NCBI GenBank assembly: GCA_037127315.1
Contig: JBBBDQ010001028.1
Location: 372,001-436,000, forward strand
Direction of reading: 5' to 3'
Length of the DNA stretch: 64,000 nt
Origin: Ascarosepion bandense
Lineage: Eukaryota; Mollusca; Cephalopoda; Sepiida; Sepiidae
Program-made: the position numbers and the translations under genes
Part shown: positions 1 through 13,157 of the stretch, piece after piece
Layout: each line of letters begins with the position of its first letter
Position numbering within the stretch: the first letter of the stretch is position 1
The notes under the pieces: generated by a model
The model's database searches: none
Told to the model about the DNA's origin: nothing
The model's input: only the letters and a program-made list of their open reading frames with translations

Positions 1-1204
1 GATAATGTACATCACTAAATGTTGCATGTGATGTGAAACTATACATACAATGATCAAAACCTTTACATATATAATTTGAAGGCATATTTTAAGTACAAGG
101 TTTACACCAAAAGTAATACAACATGTCAAAGGCAATATGGAATCTGACCTTCCTGCTAATAACCTAGCATTTATTTACTTTTTGGTTACAGGTAGCAGTC
201 TGTCAAATAGTACCTTACATGAAAGTGCGTACAAAACTGGTATATTTTCATATGGAAAAATTGTACCCATTGTCATTCATCAATGCTTGTTGAACATTTA
301 CAAGGCACCTTGGTGTGGTTAACAAAGCTAAGCTGTTTCACCATTACTACTGAGTCATAAGTTTGATTCTCACTAGGTGCACCATACAAAATTTGACATT
401 AAATAATCCAACAAGAACTGATATAAAATCAACCAAACTAACATTTACAGAGAGCAAACAGTAGATATGAGCACAGTAAAGCAGTGGAATAATGCAACAG
501 CAATGTGTGAAGAAGTAGGTCACTTCCACCAGTGCAGATTTTTACAAGTCATCAGTGACAAAAATGCAAAGTCAGTAATGGTGACTATGTGAAAAAGTAA
601 GGTTTTACAGATGAAAACTTGTTTGATCAAATGCTGTTGTTCTCCATATATCGTTGTACTTAGAAATAATAGGAACCAGTATTTTGAGCATTCCATTTAT
701 TTTAAGACATGATACATATTTTTTTGTCTGCACCTATAAAAATTGAGAGATAAAATTTTGGTGTAAATTTTTAATATTCCAACAAAACTTAATATGTGCA
801 CACAATTTTTTTTTAAAGCTACCATTTTTTATATTTATAAAGAAAAAACTATTTTATACAAGACATTTGATCATGGTAGATGAAAACCATCTACATATTT
901 TTCTACATGCCTTTCACTCAGATTACCAAAAATAAAAATCTAAAAAGTAAAACTACCAACATAAAAAAGAACTAATAGAAAATACACAACTCTCACACAC
1001 CACTAGATTTACTTACTTTCATCTCCATCTATTTGCTATCATAGACAATGGTGGCTGACAGAATTATGACTTAACTAATTAGTCTCAATTGAGAGTCATG
1101 TTCAGAATCCAATTAGTGGGAAATAGGTTGCTTTCTTGGTTTAAGAACAAATGAAAATATTGTATAAAGTAAAAGGAAATAGAAAATGAGCAGAATTTCT
1201 TGTT

Positions 1205-1253
<49 letters not shown>
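1205..1253. repeat. (TG)n(TA)n microsatellite
   Basis: A run of TG dinucleotides passes into about 18 TA dinucleotides. Confidence 0.95.
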
Positions 1254-1259
<6 letters not shown>

Positions 1260-1463
1260 CCAAAAGAAATAATTTGTTATGAAATGTTATTGTTTAACAT
1301 TTTACAAAAATTTTGACAGTATAGTTATTTATCCCAAAAACAATAACTCATAAGCAAAATTTGTGAATGTAATTTTTGTTTTTCTACTCTTATTAAAATT
1401 TCCCAATTTTCAAAAACGTTTTTCTTTTTGTGTAATTTGAAACCCAAAGGAAATTTAAGATAG

Positions 1464-1469
1464 TTTATT
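1464..1469 (-). terminator. Candidate polyadenylation signal AATAAA
   Basis: TTTATT on the plus strand reads AATAAA on the gene strand, about 190 bases after the stop codon. In such AT-rich DNA the hexamer is common, so this is only a candidate; others occur further downstream. Confidence 0.3.
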
Positions 1470-1660
1470 TCTACAGAAGACAGGGGCAGATGAAAATAAA
1501 TATTTCTTTTGCTTTATAAGAAAAAAATCAATTGAACCTTGAAATAATAATTAAAAAAAATTTCCAGCTGTATATGCATAGTAGACGCATAGAAAATTTT
1601 CAATTTCTACCTGGTTTTCATTTTTGGAGTCTCAGTTTTTGTCATTTGATTAATTAGTTT

Positions 1661-1714
1661 TTACATATCATGATCAGCAACACTTTGTTTTAGATATTCC
1701 TGGTAGAGATTTTG
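1661..1714 (-). CDS. GTPase terminal exon with stop (residues 353-369)
   Basis: Acceptor TTTTGTCTTGCAG; 17 codons, QNLYQEYLKQSVADHDM, then TAA at 1661-1663. It is in phase with exon 9. It is short, so support rests on the good acceptor, the phase and the absence of a better continuation. Confidence 0.75.
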   Translation of the reverse strand, partial: QNLYQEYLKQSVADHDM

Positions 1715-4700
1715 CTGCAAGACAAAATGAAAACATTAAAAAGACTTTTTGAAAACACCATCAAATCATTTCACTGATTCAGCTTATGTTAAATTTAGGA
1801 AGAAAAAAGTATTTCATTCAGAAAATACAATCATCCAGAGATTAAAATCCATGGTTTTTTTGAAAGAGAATAAAAAGTAAACTTTCAAAATTAATCAAAA
1901 AGATTTCAAATACTTGTGAAGATAAGCTTATTTCTCTTGAAATTAACATTTTTACTTGAGTCCAAGCACCTACCATTGGCATTGATAGAGAAAAGGCCAA
2001 GTGACAAATTTTATTTTACAGTATATTAATTGTTAAATTTAAGAGCAATTTTGGTTAGTGTATGTCTCCATTAGAAAAAAATTTTAAATCATTAAGTCAT
2101 ACATAATTTTTATCTAAAATTTTGATTTGAATTAGATTTCCAGGGGCTATAATGAAATTGTTACCAATTTCATTTTTCTGCACCAATGCTTGAAATATCT
2201 TCATTTACCTTTGTCACCTGTTTAAATAATTAACAAATAAGAATTTCTCTAAACGATTCATTCTACTCAACATTGGTATATATTTGATATTATAGAAAAT
2301 ATGAAGAAATATCTGCTAAATTCTTGAGGCTTCTCTTATAAGGATAAAAACATTGATTAAAAGCTATAACATTTTTTACAATTTTCTTGCCTGTCTTAGA
2401 GAAATTCAAGAGCTTCTGTTACATTTTCAATCACAGACAGAACACAAACTTGTGTAAATATATTAGTGTAACACTATTTGGTGCTGGTACATAAACAAAC
2501 GGTTAATGGATATAACAATAGGTATACCAAGAGAAAGAATGAAGATTTCAACCCTGGGAGAACGAGTCACATTAGAAAAGAAAATGAATAAAAATTACAA
2601 AGATTGAATGAAATCAATTTAAAAAGATTTAAATTTAGATTTAGGATTAAAGGAAATTAAATTTTTCTTTCACTTTGTTAGATAACTAAGAGTTGCTTGC
2701 TAAAGTTAACAATTCAGTGTTCATGAAGAAACAATATGGAAAGGGATCTTACCTTTTTCCTCTTGACAGTGTTCTGCACATGATCTCTCATTTCAAGTAA
2801 AGATCGTTTTTGTTTACGAGACAGACAAACCTGAGACCTAATTAAAAAGAGAAAAATATTGAAGCTAAAGTAAAATTCTATGAAAAAATTTAATAACATT
2901 AAATTATCATGGATAAATTGTAAAATTTTATATTTTACAGATAAAATGTCAGAAACTTGAAAAAAGTTTTAAAAATATTTACTGTTTGCAAAGTATGTCA
3001 CTATTTTATAAATTTTTATGAATTTTTTAAAATTATGAAGTTTCTCTTTGGTTAAAGGATTAAAAAAATCCCAAATGCAATTATCTAATGTTTAATGTTT
3101 ATTAATAATATAAATAATATTTAGAGCTAAAACTGAAACAAACAACAATAGTAGCAAAAGTAGACAAAGATTTCAAATTATTGTTCTCATCTTGGTTGAT
3201 ATAGATGTTATTATAGACACAATGTTTTGACCAAGTACCAGCTGGTCATCATCAGGTGTCTATTGATTGGTTGATATGGATTATCTGGCGATAATCATGG
3301 TTATACATGTGTTACTATCATCTAGTGATCATGAGTTCAATACTTGGATTTAGTAGTGAAACACTAAATTCAACAAGAAAGAATAATTGATTTCACAGGA
3401 TATATCACAATGTTTGTTTGCTTCGATGTTTAACGACCTATCAATCCTTATGGGATCATTTAAAGTCATAACAAATGATAAATGATTTTTATTATTTTTA
3501 TAGAATTTTGGAAGATGTCTTGCTTTTTTAAACTTTTCCATTGCTTTCAAGTTGCATTACTTTTTAAATTTTTCACCTGGTGAGGGTCGGATCTATTTTT
3601 GATCTTCGGATCTTTACTTAGATTATATTTTGTTGTATAGTTTGACCTTTTTGAGGAAGGTTAAAATAGTATTAGAGTTTATTTTCTCGACAAGATCTTT
3701 CTGGTTGTTAACATTGTAGCGGTATTGCTGGATATATGTAAAATCACTGCAGTCGAGTAGAACATGTTTTATTGTATAGGGTTCTTGACATGCAATGCAT
3801 TCGGAAAGTTCTTCATTTTTTAAGAGATAACAGTGGGTTATGTGTGTATGTCCTATTCAAATACGGGATATAATCACTTCTTTGCGTGATTTACTGGGTT
3901 CTGGTAGTTGTTTCTTTAGGATGGGTTTGATTTTAAATAATTTGGTGTTTTGATAGTTGTTCCAGGTTTCTTGCCATTTCTTTAAAATATAGTTCTTGAT
4001 TAGGGGTTTATAGTCAGTGTATGGTGCCTTTATGTTACTAATGTCACGTTTTAGGGAGTTTTTTTGCAGCCACATCGGCTTTCTCATTTCTGTGAAATCC
4101 AGAGTGACTGGGAATCCAATAGAAAATTATAGTCTTGTTTTGTGAGATCACATGTATTCTATATAAAAGTTTGATGAGCAAAGGATTGCTTAATTTTTGG
4201 TTCTTTATTGTTTCAAGCACTGCTAAAGAATCCGAGAATATAATAACTTTGTTTGAGGTAAGTTTAGGGATGAGATCCAGGGCTAAGTCAATGGCAATAA
4301 CTTCCGCACTAAATATCGATGAATTGTCAGGTAATCTTTTTTTGTAGGACGGTACTTTTACAGATAGCAGCACATCCTACTTTGTTATTGACTTTGAAGC
4401 CATCGGTATATATGTGGGTCCAATTTGGGTATTGATCCAATATATAATTTAGTTTTTCTATATAGTGTAAGGGATGTGTGCCAGAAGCCAGGGTGGATGT
4501 TCAACATCCACCCTGGCTTCTGGCACACATCCAGAATGCCAGAAGAATTTATGTATACTAGTTTCATCTATCGAACTGTCATTAAATAGTTTTATTTTTT
4601 CCATGTTAAGGCCAAAAGGTTTGATAACGTTTTCTTTTTTGTTAAACAGGTGTTTATAGTTTGGGCTAAATGTGCATTGATAGGCAGGATCTGATGGGTT

Positions 4701-7700
4701 AACTTTAAGTTTTAGATAATATTGCAGTGCTAATTTTTCACATCTCAATCTTAATGGAGCCTCATGCGCTTCTACATATAGGCTTTCTATGGAAGATGTT
4801 TTAAATGCACCAAGGGCAAGTCTTAGACCTGCATGGTGGATGGGATCAAGAATTTTTAGGTAGGATTTCCTAGCCATACCATATATAAAATAACTGTAAT
4901 CCAGTTTGGATTTTATTAGAGATCTGTATATTTTAGGAGTAATATGGAATCTGCACCCCATTCTGTATTAGCTTTGACCCGCATAAGTTTTAGTGTTTTG
5001 AAACATTTTTGTTTTAAGTATTTCAAATGAGGGATGAATGTAAGTTTTTTATCAAAAATTATTCAGATTCATTTCTGGGATCTTGAGGAGGGATGTAAAT
5101 GTGTTAAATGTTAATGGTTCTGTGTATAGTGGCTTTTGCAGCAATAGCTTGTGTTGTATTTGAATTGACTTTAATTGTATTTTACTTTGGGGGGGATATC
5201 ATTTCTAATTAGAATCGATACACACCCTCCCCTTGATGCCTTCTGTTTGAGGTTATATATATAATTATATTGTGTATAATTTTTTTATTTTATCTTTAGT
5301 TTTTAAAAAGGTTTCTTGTAGACAGATTATAGTGATGTGATAATTCGTTATAAGAAGTAGCTCATTTATGTTTGGTTTTAAACCCAGACAGTTACATTGT
5401 AAGACTTTTGATCCATGCTTATATAATGAGATATTAAGAGAGTTTACTTGTCTATACTATATTTTGTAGTAGAGATGTCCATCTCTTCTATGCTTTCTCT
5501 CTTATTTGCATTTTGATTCTTATGTTTTACTCCTTGAATTTCTTTTGGTTCTGCTTGTTTATTAGGGGATGTTCCTTTGGTTTATTTTCCTTTGATTCAT
5601 TTGTTGTTCTTTGTCTGGAAGCAGACCGTTCCCGTGTTTAAGATGAACTGGTTATTTTTGGTTTGGTTTTGTATGGACTTTTTGAGCTTCTCTGTCTTGA
5701 TCATCTTTCTTGTCTCTCTGTTTCTATCAGTTCATATTTGTTTTCCTTTTCCATTAGAACAATTTCAGTTTTCGGTTTGTAGTGTTGGTTCTTTGAAAGT
5801 GGATTCATTTTTTTATTAACTTTGGTAGTGGTGATGGGGAGGATTGGTGTTTGCTGTTGTTTGGATTGCAACTTTCTTTCGATTGTAGCATCTTCGGTTT
5901 CCTTGATCTGGAATTGGGGTTTTTCCTTTAGATCTGGTTCCATATCAGATCGAGGTGTCAAACTAATCAAATTTTTCTTTAGTATCTCCAATAGAGATCT
6001 TAGTTTCTTTCACCACTTCTGATAGATAGTCTTGTGTTGTTTCACGTTCTAGCTATATTTGCACATATGTTGGTGCACTTACTGAGCGCTCAACTATCCT
6101 TCTTGCCTCCGGGTATGGTATATTATTAGTGTGTTTAATTGCGGATACTTTTTTTTTCCCCCCCAGACTTCACATTCTTTTGAGTCTGCTACGTGGTTTA
6201 AGGTACAGTTTGCACATTTTAAAGGGAGTTCACAGTTAATGTGATCCCCAATTTCTCCACAAACTTTACATCTTGGTGATCTGAAACATCTCTCCTTGTG
6301 GTGTCCGAACTTTTGACAATTGTGACATCTCAGAGGGTTTGGTATGTATACCTTTACTTTTTCTATCAAGTATCAAATTTTTATTTCGGTAGGAGGTTTT
6401 AGGGTGTTAAAATTGAGAATGTAAGTGTTTGTTGGAGTCATTTAATTGGGTTTTTTTTATCATTATTCTTTGAGTGTCTGTGACTCCTTGTTTCCTTAGA
6501 TTGTGCTTTATTTCCTCTAGTGAGCAGAGAGAGAGCGATCTGAGTTTCTCACCACACCTTGTGAGGAGTTCAAGGAGTTGTGTGGGTAAGCTTTTATCCT
6601 CAGATTAGAAAACAGGTTTTATAACTTCTACTAACATGGTGTTATTCCTTAGTTTTTTAATTGTTGATGTTTTTGTTAAAGATCTCATTGCTTTTTTGAC
6701 AATGAAGGAGGACAAATTGGTGATTGGAGTGTTCTCCATTGACTCCAAGACAATGAATCTCGGAAACTGCTTTTGTTCAAATTCATTGTCTGACTCGAGT
6801 TCGGAGGCTAAGCTCTCCAAGCTGTATTCAGTATGGGGTCTCATTTTTATTTGATGCCATGAGTTTTTTTGTTTTTTTTTAAATTTCCCCTTCCTTGCTC
6901 CCCACCCTCCTCGGAGCCCAACAGTGGGAGATATTAGGAGGGAAACCCATTCGCCCTATTATCCCAGGCATACAAAGAAGGTATACTCACACCAGTAAGA
7001 GGCAGTTAGCATTCGGGTTTCTCTTTGTTTTTCAGACCCATTTTTGATGAAAACATCTGATTGACAACCTTCTGTGTAACGGCTTTTCCTTACTAGTAGA
7101 TTGACCCTTGCCACCGCCTTCTAATACTTAGACGTGGTCTGTCTCTTGTTTGTAGTTGAGAATCAGTCAGTTTTAGTGACACATCTATTGAGTTATGTTG
7201 TTTGTGATAGATGATTTTATGCAGGTAAGTATTAGGGCTTGACATGATTAGCCGATTGATCGGATCAGGCCTCTCTGACTGCCGTCTAGCCTGGGTAAAA
7301 ACCAAAGTGGTGTGTTGCAGGAACATGGCCTCTCTGCACCCTGGTCATGACCTGCTCAACCACCAGGATCCCATTCCCAGATTTCACGGGTCACCACCCA
7401 CGGCCAACAGGAGGCCTCATTGAGGGACATTTACCCTCTGCAGAGGTGCAGTTGACATATTCTGAAGCCCCGCCAACAGGGCAATATCACAATGCTCAAC
7501 AGATAATCCATATCAGCCAATCAATGAACACTTGGGTACAAAGGGTACTTAGTTGAAACATTGAGTCTCTATAATAACATCTATATCAATCAAGATGAGA
7601 ACAATAATTTGAAATAATGCCAAGATATTGAAAATTACTCATCTCAGATATCAATACTAAAAATAGGTAAAAATTATAAAAACATCAAAGTATAAAAAAG

Positions 7701-10700
7701 GCAAATCAAATTTATAGAATGTTAATCATTAAGTCATAGAAAAAGAATGAAAGAATATTAGCAGTTTTATTTTTGTCCCCACATAATATCAGAGAACATT
7801 ACATTTTTTTATGTATTTTTCAAATTTTAGTAAACACTGTTTCTTTTATTAGTATTGCTTTTGGTTAATACATTTTATGTGCATCATATTAGAAAAGCTC
7901 TATAAACTTGCATTGTTTTAGAATTTACAATAATTAAAATGCTGATAATTTCAAATAAAGTGTCTTAGTACAATGAGATAAAATTGGCCAAAAAATGTAT
8001 TTACAAATGAAGAGAACCAATTTCTTATAACAAGGTCATAACCTTATTTGAAGATTGATGCATGAAAGTTGCAAACAGTGACTTCTAGCAGTGAACAGAT
8101 TAAAAAAAAATGCTGATGTCAATGGGAGGTCAAAATAAAAAAAAGTTCAAAAATATTAATTTGAACCATAAAAGGAAAATTAGGGTGTCAGAATGGCCTG
8201 AAACCAAAATTATAAGTTTACATCACCAAAATTACACTTTTGAGTAACCCAAGTGACAAGTATTTAGATTGAAATGTGTCAGTCAATATTTGGCTGGGAA
8301 ACTAATAATATATGTTGCTACAATTTTGCAGGAAATATGTTAATTTATTCTGCCATAATTAGCATGCTAAAATGAATGATATATTCAACATTTATGAAAC
8401 TGGGACTTGTTAGTGCAACTTGGTGGTGGAAAATTAAAAGCAGCAAATTGTTATTACCATCTTGTTTGTGTCCTTGGTTTTCACCCTCTTTATTTTTTTT
8501 TATCCCAAAAATTGTTGGGTGTGGACAGGTAGTCAGGTCTTGTGAAAAGTTTAGACTTATAACTATAAATTTTGCATCTCAAGAACACCTGTGAGATTAA
8601 AGGTGATGTGCAATATATTATCTAAACCAGCACTTGCAAGCAGCAGCAGAACAAAAATGGGGGTCTGAATTGTTCATATCAGTGGTAAAGCAAAAAAAGA
8701 AAAAATACAGAGAGAGAAATGAGAAAAATGGTAGCAGTCATTGAGAAAGTTATGATCTGAACTATCAGGATTTGTAGTCAAAGTCAATAATATGAGAGTG
8801 GTAGCCAGCCATCTGTAGTACCAGACGATAAGAAGCATTTTTGGAATCAAAAAGTCACTTTTCTGACAAATTCCAAAATGTCTGAAACAACATCAAGATT
8901 AAATGATTTCAAAAACTCCCTTAAAATGATAATTGTTACATGTGAATATACTCAAAGAACATGCACACAGATTGTAAATACTTTCACACCAAAAGGCTAC
9001 CCAAAGTCACCTAAAATTTAAATGCTTTGACATTTTTCTTTTTATTAACTTTTATGTCTGTTTGCCAACAGGTAAAATTCCTTTTAATCATACTCTTGCA
9101 TTGGTCATTATTGCTGACAAATAAAAACCATAGCTTAAGATTATTCTTATTAGGTACACGATAGATGACTCAACTACAAAAGGCATGGCAGAGAAATAAC
9201 TCATACACTAATATAAAAAATCATCTCATAGCCATATATTTGTTTATATGATGCAGTGACATCAGGAATTCAACTGGAATTCGAACTCAGCTCCCCGTTT
9301 TGTCATTCCAAGCCGATATCCACTGCACTACAACTCACATCCTGGATGTGCATTGTGGTGCAGTGGATATCAACTCGGAATGAGAAATTGGGGTGCCGAG
9401 TTCGAATTCCAGTTGAATTCTTTGCATTCACTTATGCACAAATACCTTTGGGAAAGGTATTAATCCATCTCTTCCCTCCAGTTATGAGTTAAATAATACC
9501 ACAGAACGCAATGGCAACATACTGCAGGATAATCTTCTGCCCAGTCAGTCACGTCTTACAAGACATGATTGCTCAAAGTGTGTATCACATATGGCACTTA
9601 ACTGACTGTAAACATGCAGTCTTCATAAAATGCTTAAAACAAATTTTTACTGTTGATTTTGTTTTTAGTTTGTCATTATCTAATGTATTTGTTTATGTTG
9701 TTCAAGTTCAACCTCTTAAAAAAATATGGAAAGAAAACAGAAAGAGCAACAACAAAAATATTTGAAAGTCAACTTACCTGCAAGTGAATTTGATAATAAG
9801 TAAGAAAATACAAGGCAAGATCAAAAGCCCTACTGCAATGTATAATTGGAAATCTTGAGAAAACATCTTCCAAAAGTTTCTTAATGGAGCCTAAGAGGTG
9901 AAAAAAAAGGAAAGCAATATAGATTTAGCCATTAATGTTTGCTTTTTTTGTGTTCTGAAAGGGAAAAAAGAGGAAAACCAAAATAAATTTTGGTCAAGTA
10001 CTTTAAGGATTAATAGTTAACTTTGATCACAATTACAAATGAGTAGCAAGTTTGAACTTTACTGGGTGTCCCATCTTTTGCTTTGTGCCAGATCTAAGAT
10101 ATACCTACAAAATCATGATTTACTTAGATCAAGCTGGGGTCATAGACATTGAGGTTTATTTTGAATGTATTACATTTTTGAAAAGTAATCACTCATCTTT
10201 ACAAGAATGTGTGACTAAGTTAAAACAATTAACTTTTGTAGGTTATTAATAATTTCATTTAAATCTTGTAAAGAGGGTATTTCTTGTAATTTCATTTTTA
10301 ATAATTGTATAACAATTAACATTTTGAAGCTGATTTTGTTTTCTCTATCTGGAGGAAAATACAGCCAATGAGGTCTGACAAATTTTATGAAATTTACCAT
10401 AAAAGTAATACATTTCATAAAATATCTCAGGTCTTTTTTTTTTTTTTTAAAAATAAATTATTGCCATGTTTCATTTGAGTTTTACTGATCTGTATAATAA
10501 CGCACTCAAAATAAATTAAAAATCCTGTTCCATATATTATATTGTTATGGTAATCTACCGATGGCACACATGAACACTTCCAAACTATTAATAAGCAGCA
10601 GTTTTTGCTTTGAGCTGAGTAGAGAGAGGTCTACTCCAGCAGATAGCTCTGACAGACCAATAGTCATACTTCTCTTGTTCCTTGTTAATATATTTGTTCA

Positions 10701-13106
10701 ACTCAATTCTGTCTGTGTGTTTATTTCTGGCCCCTAACTAGGCCACAACATCTTGGCAACAAGACCCCCAAAAGGACTGCATGGAAATTGTCAATACTGA
10801 TTTAACATTGGACGCATGGAATTGTATTTTTTGTCACACTTTGTTTCTATTCAACAGTGCTTGACAATCCAGGAAAGGAAACCAAATGGAAAAAAAAAAA
10901 GCAAAAAGTGTAACTAACTTACACTAAACTTGAATGCAAGCCACTAAACTATGAAAATTCATGTTTTCCAAGAGAGAAAAAAAGCACTTGTGATTCCCTG
11001 AGTTAGTAAGAAATTAAAGTTATTTTTTTTGTTCACTTTCAATTAATTTGTATTTCAGTTTTCTAAACTTTTTTTTGTAACTGTTTAATCCTAAAGAGGA
11101 AAAAAAAAAGCAACATAAACATGGATGAATTTAGACCCGCCATGCTCGAAATTCTTAAATTCCAACTTAAACAGCAAAACCAACAGAAACTTAAATGGCA
11201 AGAGGAACGACTTGAAATGCTGAAAAAGAATGGCCGGAATTTCAAAAACAAACAGAAATTAAACATCAAAAACTTGAAGAAATTCTACTTCAAACTCATC
11301 AACAAAGAAATTTACTTTCACTGGCAAACTGGGGACAAATTAGTGAAAATGAAAATGTGCCACACAAAACACAATCTGGGGTGCAATAGACACTTTTACA
11401 TATTCTCCGGACAAGGATATAGCTTTTGCCTCCTATTTTAGAAGACTCAAGGATTTATACACCTCAAATTGCATAAATTGGTTGACTCTAAGAAAGTTCA
11501 CCTTCTTCAAAAACTGGGCACCACAGAGTGCACCAAATTTGTGAATTATATTTTACCCCATAAAACAAGAAATCTGAGATTCACTGAAGTGGTTAAACTT
11601 CTTACAGATCTTTTTAGTTCTAAAACTTCACTCTTTCATCAGAGATGGAAGTGCATAAATTTAACCAGAAAGGATAGTGGATATTTCACAATGTTCGTGT
11701 CAGTCATGAACAAGCATTGTGACAATTTCAAACTGTCAGAATTGAGTGCAAATAATTTCAAGTGTCTGATATTAGTTCAGAAACTCATTTCAGTTAGACA
11801 CAGAAATTAAACGTAGAGTTCTAAATAAACTGGAATAAGAAATGCCTAAATTGTAGCCATATAAGGCACAAGAGCTCACATTATCGAGTGAGAAAAAAGG
11901 TTAATAGCTACGTAAAAAATAAAAAAGCAGATGAACAAGATGAAAGTACGTGCAAGTACAAAACCTATTTTTAGTTGAAAAAATTAAAATATTTTAAGCA
12001 AAATTTGCTTTTGAACTTAAAAGAATTTATAAGCAAATGCCATCAAATTTAAATTGAGATACAAACTTCTTAATAATTAATCTAAAATTAAAATTCCTTT
12101 AAATAGTTGTTTCTTCTTTCTTATTAACCATATAATTAAATTATGTAATAACTTTCCTATTTCTAAATCTATATTCCTTCTACTGCTATCATTTGTTTTG
12201 GTATTAATGCCATCAAAGATTTAAATTTAATTTCCTAATAAAAAATCTAAAATTTAAATTCCTTAAAATAGTTATTTTATCTCTTCCTATTAGCCATATA
12301 ACTACAGTATAACTTCCTGTTCTTAAATCTCTTTTCCTTCTGGTTGTATGTTTTACTTTTGACCTAAGTGATATTCAGCCTGTTAGTTCTGGTATTAATG
12401 TTGTCATAAATTTAATTTAATTTCCTAATAATTAATCTAAAATTAAAATTCCTTTAGATAGTTGTTTTAGCCCTTCATATTAGCAATATAATTAAATTAT
12501 ATAACAATTTCCTGTCCTTAAATCTTTTTTCCCGATAATTTGATGCATCTTCAACTTAAGTGATATTTAAACTGTTTATTTGGGTATTAATTATGTCATA
12601 GATTTAATTTCCTAATAATTAATCTGAAATTAAAATTCCTTAAAATAGTTGGTTCATTTCTTCTTACTAGACATATAGTTTAATTATATAAATTCCCATT
12701 CTTAAATCTCTTTTCCTTTTCTGTAAAATGTTTAACTTAAGTTATTTAACCAGTTTATTTTAATAATAAATTTGTGACATTTAAAAGTGATCTTTCTTGT
12801 AAGGTTTTATTTTGTCAGACCTTTTTACACACACACACATACAAATGTTTTTGTTATCACTGATAATTGGATGGCCATTTTAGCAAGTTACTTTAACGCC
12901 TATCTCAGGTGTTAAAGTCACTTGCTAAAATGGCCATCCAATTTTAGAGAATTTTAATTTTTTTTTTTTTTTTTTATATGAAATAAATATTATTTCCATA
13001 AATAAATTACATGGAGCCCTCTGGCTGGATTAGTTTATATTAATAATATATTAATCAGTTTTTATTTAGGATCCGTTGGGATGTACCTCCAAGCAATTTT
13101 CTTTCA

Positions 13107-13157
<51 letters not shown>

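Larger units (their letters stand above)
1..1660. other. 3' flank and probable 3' UTR of the GTPase gene
   Basis: AT-rich sequence with no supported coding region. The part nearest 1660 is probably 3' UTR of the GTPase gene. It contains a (TG)n(TA)n microsatellite at 1205-1253. Short open frames at 137-322 and 347-529 show no recognisable domain. Confidence 0.5.
3413..7483 (-). mobile_element. LINE copy A, I-like non-LTR retrotransposon with RNase H, internally deleted
   Basis: A minus-strand element of 4071 bp flanked by an 11-bp target duplication ATATCACAATG (3402-3412 and 7484-7494). From its 5' end: GC-richer leader (6870-7483), ORF1 with CCHC knuckles (around 6150-6340), start of an AP-endonuclease (5225-5410, with LQET), then a jump to the post-RT region (4550-5000), RNase H (4044-4373) and a C-terminal Cys/His region (3780-3900). 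Compared with copy B (46123-51889) it lacks about 1.7 kb: most of the endonuclease and all RT palm motifs. Frames carry stops, so it is dead. The 3' end on its own strand finishes in CAAACAAA-like sequence. Confidence 0.9.
3170..7614. mobile_element. Element with ~120-bp inverted ends, split by LINE copy A
   Basis: The left end (3170-3293, starting ATTTCAAATTATTGTTCTCA) and the reverse complement of the right end (7495-7614) match over about 115 bases with scattered differences, including the stretch GATATAGATGTTATTATAGA and the block TGATTGG(T/C)TGATATGGATTATCTG. Without the LINE inserted at 3413-7483 the host element would be only about 370 bp. It could be a foldback or MITE-type element, or paired inverted termini of a Penelope-like element. 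No coding sequence is left in it. Confidence 0.7.

Noticed and set aside
137..529. Two short open frames at the left edge
   Set aside because: No domain, no codon signal and no splice continuation.
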